A program made the position numbers and the translations under genes. The notes beneath the pieces are model-generated. The model ran no database searches, had not been told where the DNA came from, and saw only the letters and a list, made by a program, of their open reading frames with translations. Shown here piece by piece: positions 41,395 to 50,542 of a DNA stretch of 64,000 bases (position 1 is the stretch's first letter; every line of letters starts with the position of its first letter). The stretch covers positions 124,001-188,000 of the forward strand of contig PKRC01000001.1 in assembly GCA_017577715.1 (NCBI GenBank), written 5' to 3'. The stretch is from Clostridia bacterium. Its GTDB lineage: Bacteria > Bacillota > Clostridia > Caldicoprobacterales > Caldicoprobacteraceae.

Positions 41395-42148
41395 CGTGTT
41401 TAAATCTCACAGCATCTGCCTTGATCACCAAAGTCGATTTATGTTGCAACACAAGATGCGGTTTAAGGTTGAAAGCGATGACTCTGGCGATGATTCTGGC
41501 ATTGCTTTACAAGCGACAAAACCGGTTGAATGCCTGATAGAAATGGCCAAGCGGGATGCTGATGCCATTCGCAATAATGCCCAGGGAGAAGCCCATGAAA
41601 TAATAGCTCAAGCGACCAGTGAGGCTCAAAGGATAAAAGAACAAGCAAAAGAGGCAGGATTTCAAGAAGGTTTCCAAGAAGGATTCCAGGCTGGTTTCCA
41701 AAAAGGGCTGGAGGAGGCTCAAAAACGGTTTTTAGCCGAAATCGATGAAGCCCAGCGCCTGAAAGAAGAGATCATAAGGGAGAGGGAGTCGCTTTATCAA
41801 CAATTTGAGCGAGACCTGGTGGCTTTAGCAGTGGATATCGCCAAACGAGCCATATATGACCGCCTGGAAGCCGATGACGAGGTTTTAGCTCAGGTAGTTG
41901 AATCAACCCTTAGGAAAATTCAGGGTAAAGTGAAGGTACAGCTTAAGGTGAGCAAGCACGATTACAGAAGGATATCCAGCCTTAAAGAGCGCGTGTTGTC
42001 CAAGCTGCACCATATTGAAAGTATGGACATCATTGAAGATGATTTCTTAAGCCCTGGAAGCTGCGTGGTGGACACTGGTAGAGGCACGATAGATGGCAGC
42101 GTTGACGTACGATTAAGAGAAATCGAGGCTGTTATGGTGGGACATTGA
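41387..42148 (+). CDS. fliH: Flagellar assembly protein FliH
   Basis: A 253-residue stator-like regulator of the export ATPase FliI. It has a Glu/Ala-rich helical N-terminal half with the GXXXG-like repeats typical of FliH (EGFQEGFQAGFQKG), then the conserved C-terminal VALAVDIAKRAI region. TTG 41387 overlaps fliG. Confidence 0.92.
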   Translation: MSNVFKSHSICLDHQSRFMLQHKMRFKVESDDSGDDSGIALQATKPVECLIEMAKRDADAIRNNAQGEAHEIIAQATSEAQRIKEQAKEAGFQEGFQEGFQAGFQKGLEEAQKRFLAEIDEAQRLKEEIIRERESLYQQFERDLVALAVDIAKRAIYDRLEADDEVLAQVVESTLRKIQGKVKVQLKVSKHDYRRISSLKERVLSKLHHIESMDIIEDDFLSPGSCVVDTGRGTIDGSVDVRLREIEAVMVGH

Positions 42149-42149
42149 C

Positions 42150-43463
42150 ATGGTATGTATCTCGTTTGATAAATATAGGGATATGTTAAACGAGATTGAG
42201 ATTATAAGGTGTACGGGGCAGGTAGTACAGGTTATCGGCCTTACTGTAGAAGCCGAAGCGCCTGCCGGGGAAGTGGGGGAAATATGCCATATATACAATA
42301 CAAAGGAAACCGCCTACATCCCTGCAGAAATAGTCGGCTTTCGCAAGGACAGGATACTGCTCATGCCATACGGGGAACTCAGCGGCGTGGGGCCGGGGAG
42401 CAAGGTGGTATTGACCGGCAGGCCATTTAAGGTTGCTGTTGGCAGCCAATTGATGGGGCGGATACTGGATGGGCTGGGCAATCCCATGGACGGGGGCGCT
42501 GCGATAGAACCTGAAGGATGGGCCAGCATTCAAAATGTTCCTCCTCACCCTCTAAACCGGCAAAGGATCTCAAAGCCGCTGGTGCTGGGGGTGAGGGCTA
42601 TAGATGGGTTGCTTACCTGCGGACAGGGGCAAAGATTGGGGATATTTGCAGGAAGCGGCGTAGGTAAGAGTACCCTGCTGGGAATGATTGCGCGCAACAC
42701 CCTGGCTGAGGTTAATGTCATCGCCCTCATAGGCGAGCGGGGTAGAGAGGTCAGGGAATTCATAGAAAAAGACTTAAGAGATGGGCTTAAGCGTTCGGTC
42801 TTAGTGGTTGCCACATCGGATCAACCGCCGCTGGTGCGTCTAAAGGCAGCTTTTGTGGCCACCACCATAGCTGAGTTTTTCAGGGATAAAGGAAAAAATG
42901 TGCTGCTCATGATGGATTCGATAACGCGCTTTGCCATGGCTCAGCGGGAAGTAGGTTTGGCTATAGGCGAGCCGCCGGTTTCAAGAGGATATACTCCATC
43001 GGTGTTTTCGATATTGCCCAAACTGCTGGAAAGAGTGGGTAATGGGGAGAGGGGTTCCATAACAGGTCTGTACACCGTGTTGGTGGATGGTGATGATTTC
43101 AATGAGCCTATTAGCGATGCTGTACGCGGAATACTGGATGGACATATACTGCTGTCGCGAAGGTTAGCCAATAGGAACCACTATCCAGCCATTGATGTAC
43201 TGGGCAGCGTCAGCAGGGTAATGCCCGATGTGGTGGACCAAAGCCATATGCAGCTGGCGGGGAAGATAAAGGCGCTTATGGCGGTTTATGAAGAAGCCAG
43301 GGACCTTATCAATATAGGTGCCTATCGCCGTGGAAGCAATCCCGAAGTAGATGAGGCTATCGATAAGATGCCTCAGATAACTGAATTTTTGCAGCAGGCC
43401 ATAGACGAAAAGGTTGATTTTGAGGACACTCGCCAGCGGATGGAAAGGATAGTCAGCCAGTGA
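42150..43463 (+). CDS. fliI: Flagellum-specific ATP synthase FliI
   Basis: A 437-residue export ATPase homologous to F1-beta. Walker A is FAGSGVGKST near residue 167, the GERGREV motif follows, and Walker B is NVLLMMDSITRFA. It energises delivery of substrates to the export gate together with FliH and FliJ. ATG 42150 is one base after the fliH stop. Confidence 0.97.
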   Translation: MVCISFDKYRDMLNEIEIIRCTGQVVQVIGLTVEAEAPAGEVGEICHIYNTKETAYIPAEIVGFRKDRILLMPYGELSGVGPGSKVVLTGRPFKVAVGSQLMGRILDGLGNPMDGGAAIEPEGWASIQNVPPHPLNRQRISKPLVLGVRAIDGLLTCGQGQRLGIFAGSGVGKSTLLGMIARNTLAEVNVIALIGERGREVREFIEKDLRDGLKRSVLVVATSDQPPLVRLKAAFVATTIAEFFRDKGKNVLLMMDSITRFAMAQREVGLAIGEPPVSRGYTPSVFSILPKLLERVGNGERGSITGLYTVLVDGDDFNEPISDAVRGILDGHILLSRRLANRNHYPAIDVLGSVSRVMPDVVDQSHMQLAGKIKALMAVYEEARDLINIGAYRRGSNPEVDEAIDKMPQITEFLQQAIDEKVDFEDTRQRMERIVSQ

Positions 43464-43521
43464 AATCGCAAGGGTTCACTAAATGATATCCAGAAGGCTG
43501 TGATTTGGAGAGATGTGTCCA

Positions 43522-43986
43522 ATGGCTAAGTTCAAGTTTTCGCTCGATGCATTGCTTAGGGTAAAGCAGCTGAAGAAAAAACAGACTGAAGGAGAATATG
43601 CCAAGGCTCAAAGGGAGCTGGATATGCAGCGGGCGGTATTATCCAAGTTAATTGACGAATACCGCAGCCTTACCTCAGATATGAGGCAGTTGACTGCAAA
43701 GGGTACGACGGCGCGCCACATGAAGCTGTATGCTTCTTATTCGGGCTTGCTTCAGAAGCGCATAAAGTTTCAGGAACAGGTAGTTGCTGAGGCAAGCAAT
43801 AATTTAGACTCCATAAAGGTAAGGCTTATCGGTTTGGTTAGGGAGGTTAATGTGTTGAGCGAGATGAAGGAGAGGCAGTATTACCAATACCTCTTGGAGA
43901 CCGAAAAGAGGCATCAAAAGGTAGTGGACGAATATGCTGGCTATAAAATATACAGACAGGGTGGACAGATAAATGGCAAGGAATGA
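43522..43986 (+). CDS. fliJ: Flagellar export protein FliJ
   Basis: A 154-residue coiled-coil chaperone escort of the export system. It begins MAKFKFSLDALLRVKQLKKK and is helical throughout. ATG 43522 is 10 bases from GGAGAG; ATG 43513 abuts that SD. Overlaps the next gene by 14 bases. Confidence 0.9.
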   Translation: MAKFKFSLDALLRVKQLKKKQTEGEYAKAQRELDMQRAVLSKLIDEYRSLTSDMRQLTAKGTTARHMKLYASYSGLLQKRIKFQEQVVAEASNNLDSIKVRLIGLVREVNVLSEMKERQYYQYLLETEKRHQKVVDEYAGYKIYRQGGQINGKE

Positions 43987-44575
43987 CAGGAACGCAAAGG
44001 GAAAGGCGGGAAAAAGTTTAGCAGCAGATACCAGTGGTGGCGCAAGGCTTGTAATCTTTGTGGTGCTGCTGTTTATCGTGACCGGTGCAGGATTATCGCT
44101 TCTTTTCAATGTGGGAGGTATAAGGGATACTGTTGTAGCATTGCTGTTCCCTTCTAAAATAGATGGACAACTGCGATCCAATGAAGATAGCGAGTTACAG
44201 CAGCAGCTAAAAGCCATTGAGGATGAGAGAAATAGGCTGAAAGATTTAGAAAGCCACCTTAATACCTTAAAGGGCCAGTTGGAGGAGAAGCAGCAGCGAC
44301 TGGAGCAATGGGAACTGGAGCTTGAGCAAAAGGAAAAAGAAATGGAGGAATTGCAGCAAAAGCTGTCGGCCCAATTTGAAACTATAAAGGATATAGCTAA
44401 AGTTTATGAGAGTATGGATGCAGAGCAAGCCGCCGCCATATTATCCGAGATGGAAGACACTGCTCTCGTAATTCAGATACTCAAAAATATGCCGGTGGAA
44501 AGAAGCGCTGAGGTTCTTGGAGAAATGGATTCCAAAAAGGCGGCAGAGTTGACGCGGCAAATGGCTGGGCAATAA
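43973..44575 (+). CDS. YlxF/MotE-like flagellar protein (MgtE-N domain)
   Basis: A 200-residue protein with a basic N terminus, one membrane helix (~25-45), a long coiled coil (~75-140) and a C-terminal MgtE-intracellular-N-like domain (ESMDAEQAAAILSEM and ERSAEVLGEMDSKKAAEL). This is the layout of YlxF/MotE, which sits between fliJ and fliK in Bacillus; MotE chaperones the stator MotC in rhizobia. Function here is inferred from context. Confidence 0.85.
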   Translation: MARNDRNAKGKAGKSLAADTSGGARLVIFVVLLFIVTGAGLSLLFNVGGIRDTVVALLFPSKIDGQLRSNEDSELQQQLKAIEDERNRLKDLESHLNTLKGQLEEKQQRLEQWELELEQKEKEMEELQQKLSAQFETIKDIAKVYESMDAEQAAAILSEMEDTALVIQILKNMPVERSAEVLGEMDSKKAAELTRQMAGQ

Positions 44576-44623
44576 TTTCCCAGCTTTTGCATAAAAGCCG
44601 TGTGGGAAGGAGGTGAAAAGGCT

Positions 44624-45994
44624 GTGGAAATGGCTTTAGTACAGAGGATCATGCCAAGCAACGTTAACTCCGAAGAAAAACGCTCATCTGCTGCATCAGA
44701 GGAAGGATGCTCTGGAGAGTTTGGCCTGGTGCTTCAAAGCCTCATGTCGCTTCAAGTTGCGGGTGCCGGAGGAGCAAGCGATGATAAGGGGAATGAAGTG
44801 CTTTCATCGACATCGTCAAAAGCCATGGCAGCAGCGTTGAAAATTCCTTTACATCTGCCGGGATATCAAATTTCCGAAGATATGGCATCGCACCAGTTGG
44901 TGAAAGTACTTCAAGATCACATTTCCCAGGTTCAATCGATGCATTTTTCGGATCAGGCGTTGCCGGAGCAATTATCGTCTGAACAAATATTGTCGGAGCT
45001 AATGTTTTCTATGCCGGAAGAGGCTCATGGTGTCGAGGCTGTGCCTTACCAGAATGTAACCGCGCTTTTGCATTCAGCAAATGGTATTCAGGAGTTCCAT
45101 GAAAAAGCACAAGGGCAAATTTTCAATGTTGTATATAACGTTTCTACCGGCGATGTTGAGCCCACTGTGAAGGAATCCTCGGCTTTGAACACGCTAGCTC
45201 GGGGCGAGAAATCATACACTTCGGAAATTGTGGCAGGCATCAAAGAAGATGTGGGCTTGAAAAGGGATGGGACTGCTAAAAGCAGCTATTCAGATCCGCT
45301 GGAAGGTGTAACTGCACAGCCCAGAGGCTCTCCCATAACCTTGAAGGCCGACGTTGGGCGCCCAAGCGACGAGCCTATGGCTTTGCATGTAGAGTATATA
45401 GAACAAGGTATATACCGTGATGCGGCTGCTTTGGATGAAGGGAAAGAAGAATTCCAATTCGATTTAAACCAGGCCCAGGAAGGCCATGCATTAGAACACT
45501 TATATGCTGATGGGCAGCTGCAACAGGCGTCTAATGATGAGGTGAGCAACGTACACGGCCAACGGGCTTTGAACTTTAATGAAGTGCTGGCCGATATCGC
45601 TGATAGGGTGAGGGTCTTATTGTCGGACAAGCGATCCGAGATGGAAGTGCTCTTAAAACCACCCGAACTGGGCAAGATGGTCATAAAAGTGGCCATAGAA
45701 GATGGAACCCTTCAGGTTAGAATCACTGTGAATTCTAATGCGGTTAAGGATTTCTTGCAGTCGCATGTCCAGGAACTTAAAGCAATGCTTGTTCAAAAGG
45801 GTTATAGCTTTGCGAATATTGATGTAAATATCGGCCAGGATTATCAGCAGCCGCAGCACAATGGAATGGGAAATGGCTGGCACTTGGAAAAACCGATTAG
45901 AAGGGTAAGGCCTGACATGGCAGAGCTGCAGCGCTGTATCATTAGCCCGGCTGCATATTATAATGGCCACCATAGGTTCGATTGCTTTGCGTAA
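44624..45994 (+). CDS. fliK: Flagellar hook-length control protein FliK
   Basis: A 456-residue secreted molecular ruler that also switches export specificity. Most of the protein is low-complexity and variable, as expected; the C-terminal Flg_hook domain is clear in EMEVLLKPPELGKMVIKV and the NSNAVKDFLQSHVQELK stretch. GTG 44624 has GGAGG 10 bases upstream, whereas GTG 44600 precedes that SD. Confidence 0.92.
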   Translation: MEMALVQRIMPSNVNSEEKRSSAASEEGCSGEFGLVLQSLMSLQVAGAGGASDDKGNEVLSSTSSKAMAAALKIPLHLPGYQISEDMASHQLVKVLQDHISQVQSMHFSDQALPEQLSSEQILSELMFSMPEEAHGVEAVPYQNVTALLHSANGIQEFHEKAQGQIFNVVYNVSTGDVEPTVKESSALNTLARGEKSYTSEIVAGIKEDVGLKRDGTAKSSYSDPLEGVTAQPRGSPITLKADVGRPSDEPMALHVEYIEQGIYRDAAALDEGKEEFQFDLNQAQEGHALEHLYADGQLQQASNDEVSNVHGQRALNFNEVLADIADRVRVLLSDKRSEMEVLLKPPELGKMVIKVAIEDGTLQVRITVNSNAVKDFLQSHVQELKAMLVQKGYSFANIDVNIGQDYQQPQHNGMGNGWHLEKPIRRVRPDMAELQRCIISPAAYYNGHHRFDCFA

Positions 45995-46009
45995 AAAGGA
46001 GGTATAGAA

Positions 46010-46432
46010 ATGTATGTGAGCAGTGTAAACAGTCAAGCGTATACTGTGAAGAATTCAAAACAGTCCGACAATCATCTGGGCAAGGACGCATTTTTGAAGC
46101 TTCTCGTAACGCAGCTGAAGTATCAGGATCCTTTAAATCCCATGGAGGATAGGGAATTCATCGCCCAACTTGCACAGTTCAGCACTTTGGAATTGATGCA
46201 AAATTTGAGCAACGATTTTACTTCCCTTAAGGCCATGGGGCTGCTAGATAAGATAGTTTATGCAGAGAAGAGGTCAGAGAATTCAGGATGGGTTACTCCA
46301 GTGTACGGGAGAGTTGAGGGGGTCTCAATGGTCAACGGCAAAGTAATCCTTCACGTCAATGGAAATGATGTTGCTTTGGATGATGTAAAGGAAATCTATT
46401 CTGAAACAGTAGATAAACAAGGGGATAAGTAA
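46010..46432 (+). CDS. flgD: Flagellar hook capping protein FlgD
   Basis: A 140-residue hook-cap protein needed for FlgE polymerisation. The conserved LGKDAFLKLLVTQLKYQDPL and FIAQLAQFSTLE are present. It is the short Bacillus/Clostridium type that lacks the larger C-terminal domains of enterobacterial FlgD. ATG behind AAAGGAGG. Confidence 0.95.
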   Translation: MYVSSVNSQAYTVKNSKQSDNHLGKDAFLKLLVTQLKYQDPLNPMEDREFIAQLAQFSTLELMQNLSNDFTSLKAMGLLDKIVYAEKRSENSGWVTPVYGRVEGVSMVNGKVILHVNGNDVALDDVKEIYSETVDKQGDK

Positions 46433-46433
46433 T

Positions 46434-46838
46434 ATGGACAGCAGCAAAGTAGAATACAACCGTCTCGTCTATACCGGCAGAATATCGGGTATCCCCCAAC
46501 AGTCCGGCTCTCTCAGAAGGGTCAGTAACGGAGTAACCAATATCGGCTTTGATGAAATACTGAAAGAAGCAGTACGGAATGAGCAAGCCATCAAATTCAG
46601 CAAGCATGCCCAAATCAGGATGAGGCAAAGGAATATCCAGCTATCACAGGATGAGATAGACAGAATCGGCCATGCCATTGAAAAGGCAAGGGAAAAGGGC
46701 GTGCGGGATTCGTTGGTGCTTATGGGCAATCTTGCATTTATAGTCAACGTTCCTACCAGGACTATCGTTACGGCAGTGGATGGCGAGAACATAAAGGATA
46801 ACATTTTTACAAATATCGATGGCGCAGTGGTACTGTAG
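46434..46838 (+). CDS. Flagellar operon protein, TIGR02530 family
   Basis: A 134-residue protein matching the flagellar operon family known as TIGR02530, always between flgD and flgE in Bacillota. Core motif IKFSKHAQIRMRQRNIQLS followed by a MGNLAFIVNVPTRTIVTAVD stretch. The role is unestablished. One base after flgD, so translationally coupled. Confidence 0.9.
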   Translation: MDSSKVEYNRLVYTGRISGIPQQSGSLRRVSNGVTNIGFDEILKEAVRNEQAIKFSKHAQIRMRQRNIQLSQDEIDRIGHAIEKAREKGVRDSLVLMGNLAFIVNVPTRTIVTAVDGENIKDNIFTNIDGAVVL

Positions 46839-46922
46839 CCGGACCCCTTTGGGGAGGCTGCATCATTCCTGAACGACAGAGGGAATGAGCTGCGCCGATA
46901 AACCAAAGGAGGTTGTTGCGTT

Positions 46923-48182
46923 ATGATGAGGTCGTTATATTCAGGTATTTCGGGTTTGAGGGTTCATCAGACCCAGATGGACGTCATAGGTAACAACATT
47001 GCTAACGTAAACACCGTTGCTTTTAAAGCCAGCCGAGTAACCTTCCAGGAAATCTTGAACCAGACAATTAAAAATGCTTCTGGGCCGTCGCAGGTAGGGG
47101 GCCGAGGAGGCACAAACCCGCAGCAAATCGGATTGGGAGTATCTGTGGGTACCATCGATGTGCTTCATACCAGTACCGGCGTACAGAGAACCGACAGGGC
47201 CACCGACCTTGCCATAGACGGGGAAGGCTTCTTTATGGTCTCAGATGGGGAAAACGTGTATTACACCCGGGCTGGGAATTTTGATATAGACGTCAACGGC
47301 GATTTGGTCTATCCGGGAGGGTTAAAGGTACTGGGGTGGAATACCTTAGTCACTGATCCGACGACAGGACAGCAGTACGTGGATACTACCGGCACGCCTG
47401 GACCTATTAACCTGTTGAATCTATCGATGCCGGCAAAGGCTACCGATACGATAAAGTTTGAAGGCAACCTGGATGCTAGTTTAGCCGTGGGTGAGACAGT
47501 GCAGTATAGCTTTGCTGTGTTCGATTCCCTTGGCAACGAGCACAAGCTAAACATTGTATTTCAGAAGAATAATCCGAATAACTGGAGGTGGCGGATAGAG
47601 GCGCCAACAGGATCCGGAATAAATGTAACTGGTAGCCAAGGTACATTGCAATTTGACGAAAATGGTAAGCTTGATATGGATAGTTCTACAATACCTACTG
47701 ATATCACCATCAATCCTAACACGGGTGCAGCTCAGATTAATTTGAAGATTGAATTTGACGGAACAAAATTTACTCAATACGCCAATTCCACCACCGTCAA
47801 CGCTACTGCTAACGGATACACATCCGGAATATTGAATTCCATAAGCATCGATTCCGAAGGCCGCGTGATAGGGTACTATACCAATGGCCAGTCCAGGGAG
47901 GACGCAGTGTTGGCCATTGCTACCTTTACCAACCCGGCCGGATTGAATAAGGTTGGCAATAACCTGTACCAGCACTCCACCAATTCCGGGTATCCACTAT
48001 ATGGAAGAGCGGGCGTAGGTGGCAGGGGTACCATCATTGCGGGAGCGCTGGAGATGTCCAATGTGGACCTTGCCAAAGAATTTACCGATATGATCGTTGC
48101 CCAGAGGGGATTTCAGGCCAACTCGAGGATCATCACTGTAGCGGATGAAATGCTACAGGAGCTGGTCAATCTGAAACGATAG
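46923..48182 (+). CDS. flgE: Flagellar hook protein FlgE
   Basis: A 419-residue hook subunit. The N-terminal LYSGISGLRVHQTQMDVIGNN and C-terminal MSNVDLAKEFTDMIVAQRGFQANSR-type rod/hook signatures are clear; the central ~250 residues are the hook-specific domains, including FEGNLDASLAVGE. AGGAGG is 8 bases before ATG 46923. A perfect 14-bp stem-loop follows its stop. Confidence 0.95.
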   Translation: MMRSLYSGISGLRVHQTQMDVIGNNIANVNTVAFKASRVTFQEILNQTIKNASGPSQVGGRGGTNPQQIGLGVSVGTIDVLHTSTGVQRTDRATDLAIDGEGFFMVSDGENVYYTRAGNFDIDVNGDLVYPGGLKVLGWNTLVTDPTTGQQYVDTTGTPGPINLLNLSMPAKATDTIKFEGNLDASLAVGETVQYSFAVFDSLGNEHKLNIVFQKNNPNNWRWRIEAPTGSGINVTGSQGTLQFDENGKLDMDSSTIPTDITINPNTGAAQINLKIEFDGTKFTQYANSTTVNATANGYTSGILNSISIDSEGRVIGYYTNGQSREDAVLAIATFTNPAGLNKVGNNLYQHSTNSGYPLYGRAGVGGRGTIIAGALEMSNVDLAKEFTDMIVAQRGFQANSRIITVADEMLQELVNLKR

Positions 48183-48190
48183 TTAGATTT

Positions 48191-48228
48191 GGGTTCACAG
48201 CCGGCTTCTGTCTTCCGGCTGTGAACCC
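48191..48228 (+). promoter_or_regulatory. 14-bp stem-loop between flgE and flbD
   Basis: GGGTTCACAGCCGG (48191-48204) pairs perfectly with CCGGCTGTGAACCC (48215-48228) over a 10-base loop. No T-run follows (GAAACTTTG), so full termination is not expected. It probably protects the upstream hook mRNA from 3' decay or marks an RNA cleavage site, allowing high FlgE expression relative to later genes. Confidence 0.75.
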
Positions 48229-48252
48229 GAAACTTTGAATGGAGGTATATTC

Positions 48253-48468
48253 TTGATAAAGGTGACGCGTTTGAACGGAGAGGAGTTCTATATAAATCCC
48301 GATTTAATCCAATATATTGAAAGAACACCTGATACGGTGATAACTTTAACAAACGACAAAAAAGTGGTGGTCAAGGAAGGAGTAGAAGAGGTAATCCAGC
48401 GCATTGTGGCCTTTAAACGGCAAATCTTTGCTTGTGTTCAATATAAAGACGAATTGGTAGGTGAATGA
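48253..48468 (+). CDS. flbD: Flagellar protein FlbD
   Basis: A 71-residue small protein of the FlbD/YlzI family (IKVTRLNGEEFYINPDLIQYIE), always near flgE in Bacillota; function uncertain. TTG 48253 is 7 bases from GGAGG (48241-48245), replacing an upstream in-frame ATG at 48238 inside the hairpin-SD region. Overlaps motA as ATGA. Confidence 0.9.
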   Translation: MIKVTRLNGEEFYINPDLIQYIERTPDTVITLTNDKKVVVKEGVEEVIQRIVAFKRQIFACVQYKDELVGE

Positions 48469-49259
48469 TAAATATGGACATAGCTACTATAGCAGGAATT
48501 ATAGCCGGTGTATCCTTTATCGTGGCAGGCATCTTGATGTCGGGGGACCTGAGCAATTTTTACGATGCACCCTCAATAATGATCACGTTGGGCGGGACCT
48601 TTGCTGCAACGCTTATATCCTACCCCCTAAAAAACATCATAGGGATTTTGAAGGTTACTAAAAAGTTATTTTTTACCAAAGCCAGGCAACCCAATGAAAT
48701 CATAAACCAGATTATAGAGCTGGCCAACATTGCTAGAAAAGAAGGGCTGCTGGCTCTAGAGGAGGCTGCCTATAGGCTGGATGACCCGTTTTTGCAAAAG
48801 GGGATACTGCTCATCGTTGATGGTACCGATCCTGAACTGGTGAGAAATATAATGGAAACCGAACTCACCTTTATGGAAGAGCGCCACAGTCAGGGGCAGG
48901 CTATTTTTGAAACCATGGCCTCGCTGGCTCCGGCATACGGGATGATAGGAACCTTGATAGGCCTTATAAACATGCTTAAGATGCTGGATGATCCATCTTC
49001 GATTGGGCCTAATATGGCGGTGGCGCTGGTTACCACATTTTATGGTTCCATACTGGCCAACCTGGTTTTTACCCCGACCGCCAACAAGCTTAAGCAGAGA
49101 AGCGCACAGGAGATGCTATACAAGGAGATTATGCTGGAAGGTATACTTTCCATACAAGCGGGGGAAAACCCCAGAATCATAGAAGAAAAGCTTAAAGCGT
49201 TTTTGTCACCGCAAGAGAGAAAGGCTTTAGACAACAATTCAAACGCAGGTGAGATATAA
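48465..49259 (+). CDS. motA: Flagellar motor stator protein MotA
   Basis: A 264-residue stator subunit with four membrane helices and a cytoplasmic loop that pushes on FliG. Conserved ASLAPAYGMIGTLIGLINML is near residue 145. ATG 48465 overlaps the flbD stop; ATG 48474 would give the more usual MDIATIAG start and is an equal alternative. In B. subtilis motAB is not in the fla/che operon, but insertion between flbD and fliL is common in clostridia. Confidence 0.96.
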   Translation: MINMDIATIAGIIAGVSFIVAGILMSGDLSNFYDAPSIMITLGGTFAATLISYPLKNIIGILKVTKKLFFTKARQPNEIINQIIELANIARKEGLLALEEAAYRLDDPFLQKGILLIVDGTDPELVRNIMETELTFMEERHSQGQAIFETMASLAPAYGMIGTLIGLINMLKMLDDPSSIGPNMAVALVTTFYGSILANLVFTPTANKLKQRSAQEMLYKEIMLEGILSIQAGENPRIIEEKLKAFLSPQERKALDNNSNAGEI

Positions 49260-49260
49260 A

Positions 49261-50058
49261 ATGGCAAGGAAACGAAGAGCCAAAAAGTCATCTCGTGGGG
49301 TGGCTGAATGGTTTACCACCTATTCGGATATGGTGACTTTACTCTTGACGTTTTTCGTAATGCTGTACTCCTTTTCCATTATAGACATGCAAAAATGGGA
49401 AGCAGTGGTGGAGTCGTTGAGGGGAAGCATTGGGATCCTGGAAGGTGGGGCCAGCATCAGCGATATACCGGGGGTGAATCAAAGTGGGATTTCACCCGTT
49501 GATCTGGAAAAGCTTGTGGGAAACAAGATGCAGGAGGGGCATGGAAAGCAAAAGAATATTGGGCAGGTGGATCCATTTCTAAAGCTTTATGAGCAAATGA
49601 GCCAGTACATAGCTCAAAATAAAATTCCGGCACAGCTTGAGCTCTCGCCTACACAGACTGAAATCCTTATCCGCTTTAAGGATTACGTGCTATTTGATGT
49701 GGGTAAGGCCGAACTCAAGCCCGAAGCCAAGGAAATACTTGACCGAATAGCCAATATATTGCTCAATTACATTGACCAAATTGACAGAGTGCGCGTCGAG
49801 GGGCACACCGACACGCAGCCAATAAACACCATATTTTATCCTACAAACTGGGAGCTTTCGGCTGACAGGGCCATAAAGGTTGTAAGGTATTTTCAGGAAA
49901 AGCATGGTTTTCCGGGAAATAAGCTGTCCGGTGAAGGTTATGGAGAGTATTATCCCATAGCCTCAAATGAAACGGAAGAGGGAAGGGCTAAGAACAGGCG
50001 GGTTGATGTACAGATAGTGAAAGCTATCAATGTAGATAATGTACAAACTATAGAGTAA
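49261..50058 (+). CDS. motB: Flagellar motor stator protein MotB
   Basis: A 265-residue stator subunit: a basic N terminus, one membrane helix with the ion-binding Asp in TYSDMVTLLLTFFVML, a plug/linker, and a C-terminal OmpA-like peptidoglycan-binding domain (EGHTDTQPI and the NRRVDV motif). ATG 49261 is preferred to GTG 49249, which overlaps the SD. Ion type (proton or sodium) cannot be read from sequence with confidence. Confidence 0.95.
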   Translation: MARKRRAKKSSRGVAEWFTTYSDMVTLLLTFFVMLYSFSIIDMQKWEAVVESLRGSIGILEGGASISDIPGVNQSGISPVDLEKLVGNKMQEGHGKQKNIGQVDPFLKLYEQMSQYIAQNKIPAQLELSPTQTEILIRFKDYVLFDVGKAELKPEAKEILDRIANILLNYIDQIDRVRVEGHTDTQPINTIFYPTNWELSADRAIKVVRYFQEKHGFPGNKLSGEGYGEYYPIASNETEEGRAKNRRVDVQIVKAINVDNVQTIE

Positions 50059-50075
50059 AGGGGTTAAGTAGGGAT

Positions 50076-50519
50076 ATGGATATGAAGAAGTTGTTGGCAA
50101 TAGTAATACCGCTTTTTGGGGTTTTATTTGTTGGGATGGGGTTTATATTGTATTTGATACTGAATCCATCAAATGCAGTTAATGGTCTTCCGCAAGATTA
50201 TGAGGATAACTTAAATAAGAAAATCTTTGTGTTTCACGATGGCCAGCCTTTTATCACCAATTTAAAGGGCGGTGACCATTATATAAAAGTAGATATATCC
50301 ATAGAAGTTGGAAACCAGAATGACGTGGATGTTTTAAACAAGAATTCGCATAAGGTAAGGGATAGGATCATTTCGATACTGCGGGATGTTTCGGAAGATG
50401 ACATAAAACGCAGCGATATTCAGGAAATTTTGAGAAATCGAATAAAACAGGAGTTAGAGGAAACCTTAAAGATTCATTCTATCATCGGCATATATTTTAA
50501 CGAATTTGTGATGCAATAA
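50076..50519 (+). CDS. fliL: Flagellar basal body-associated protein FliL
   Basis: A 147-residue single-span membrane protein that surrounds the stator. N-terminal helix (~5-28), periplasm-side domain with HYIKVDISIEV and the C-terminal GIYFNEFVMQ. ATG 50076 with AAAGGGG upstream. Confidence 0.9.
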   Translation: MDMKKLLAIVIPLFGVLFVGMGFILYLILNPSNAVNGLPQDYEDNLNKKIFVFHDGQPFITNLKGGDHYIKVDISIEVGNQNDVDVLNKNSHKVRDRIISILRDVSEDDIKRSDIQEILRNRIKQELEETLKIHSIIGIYFNEFVMQ

Positions 50520-50542
50520 AGGGGTAAGGGAGGTACTATTTT

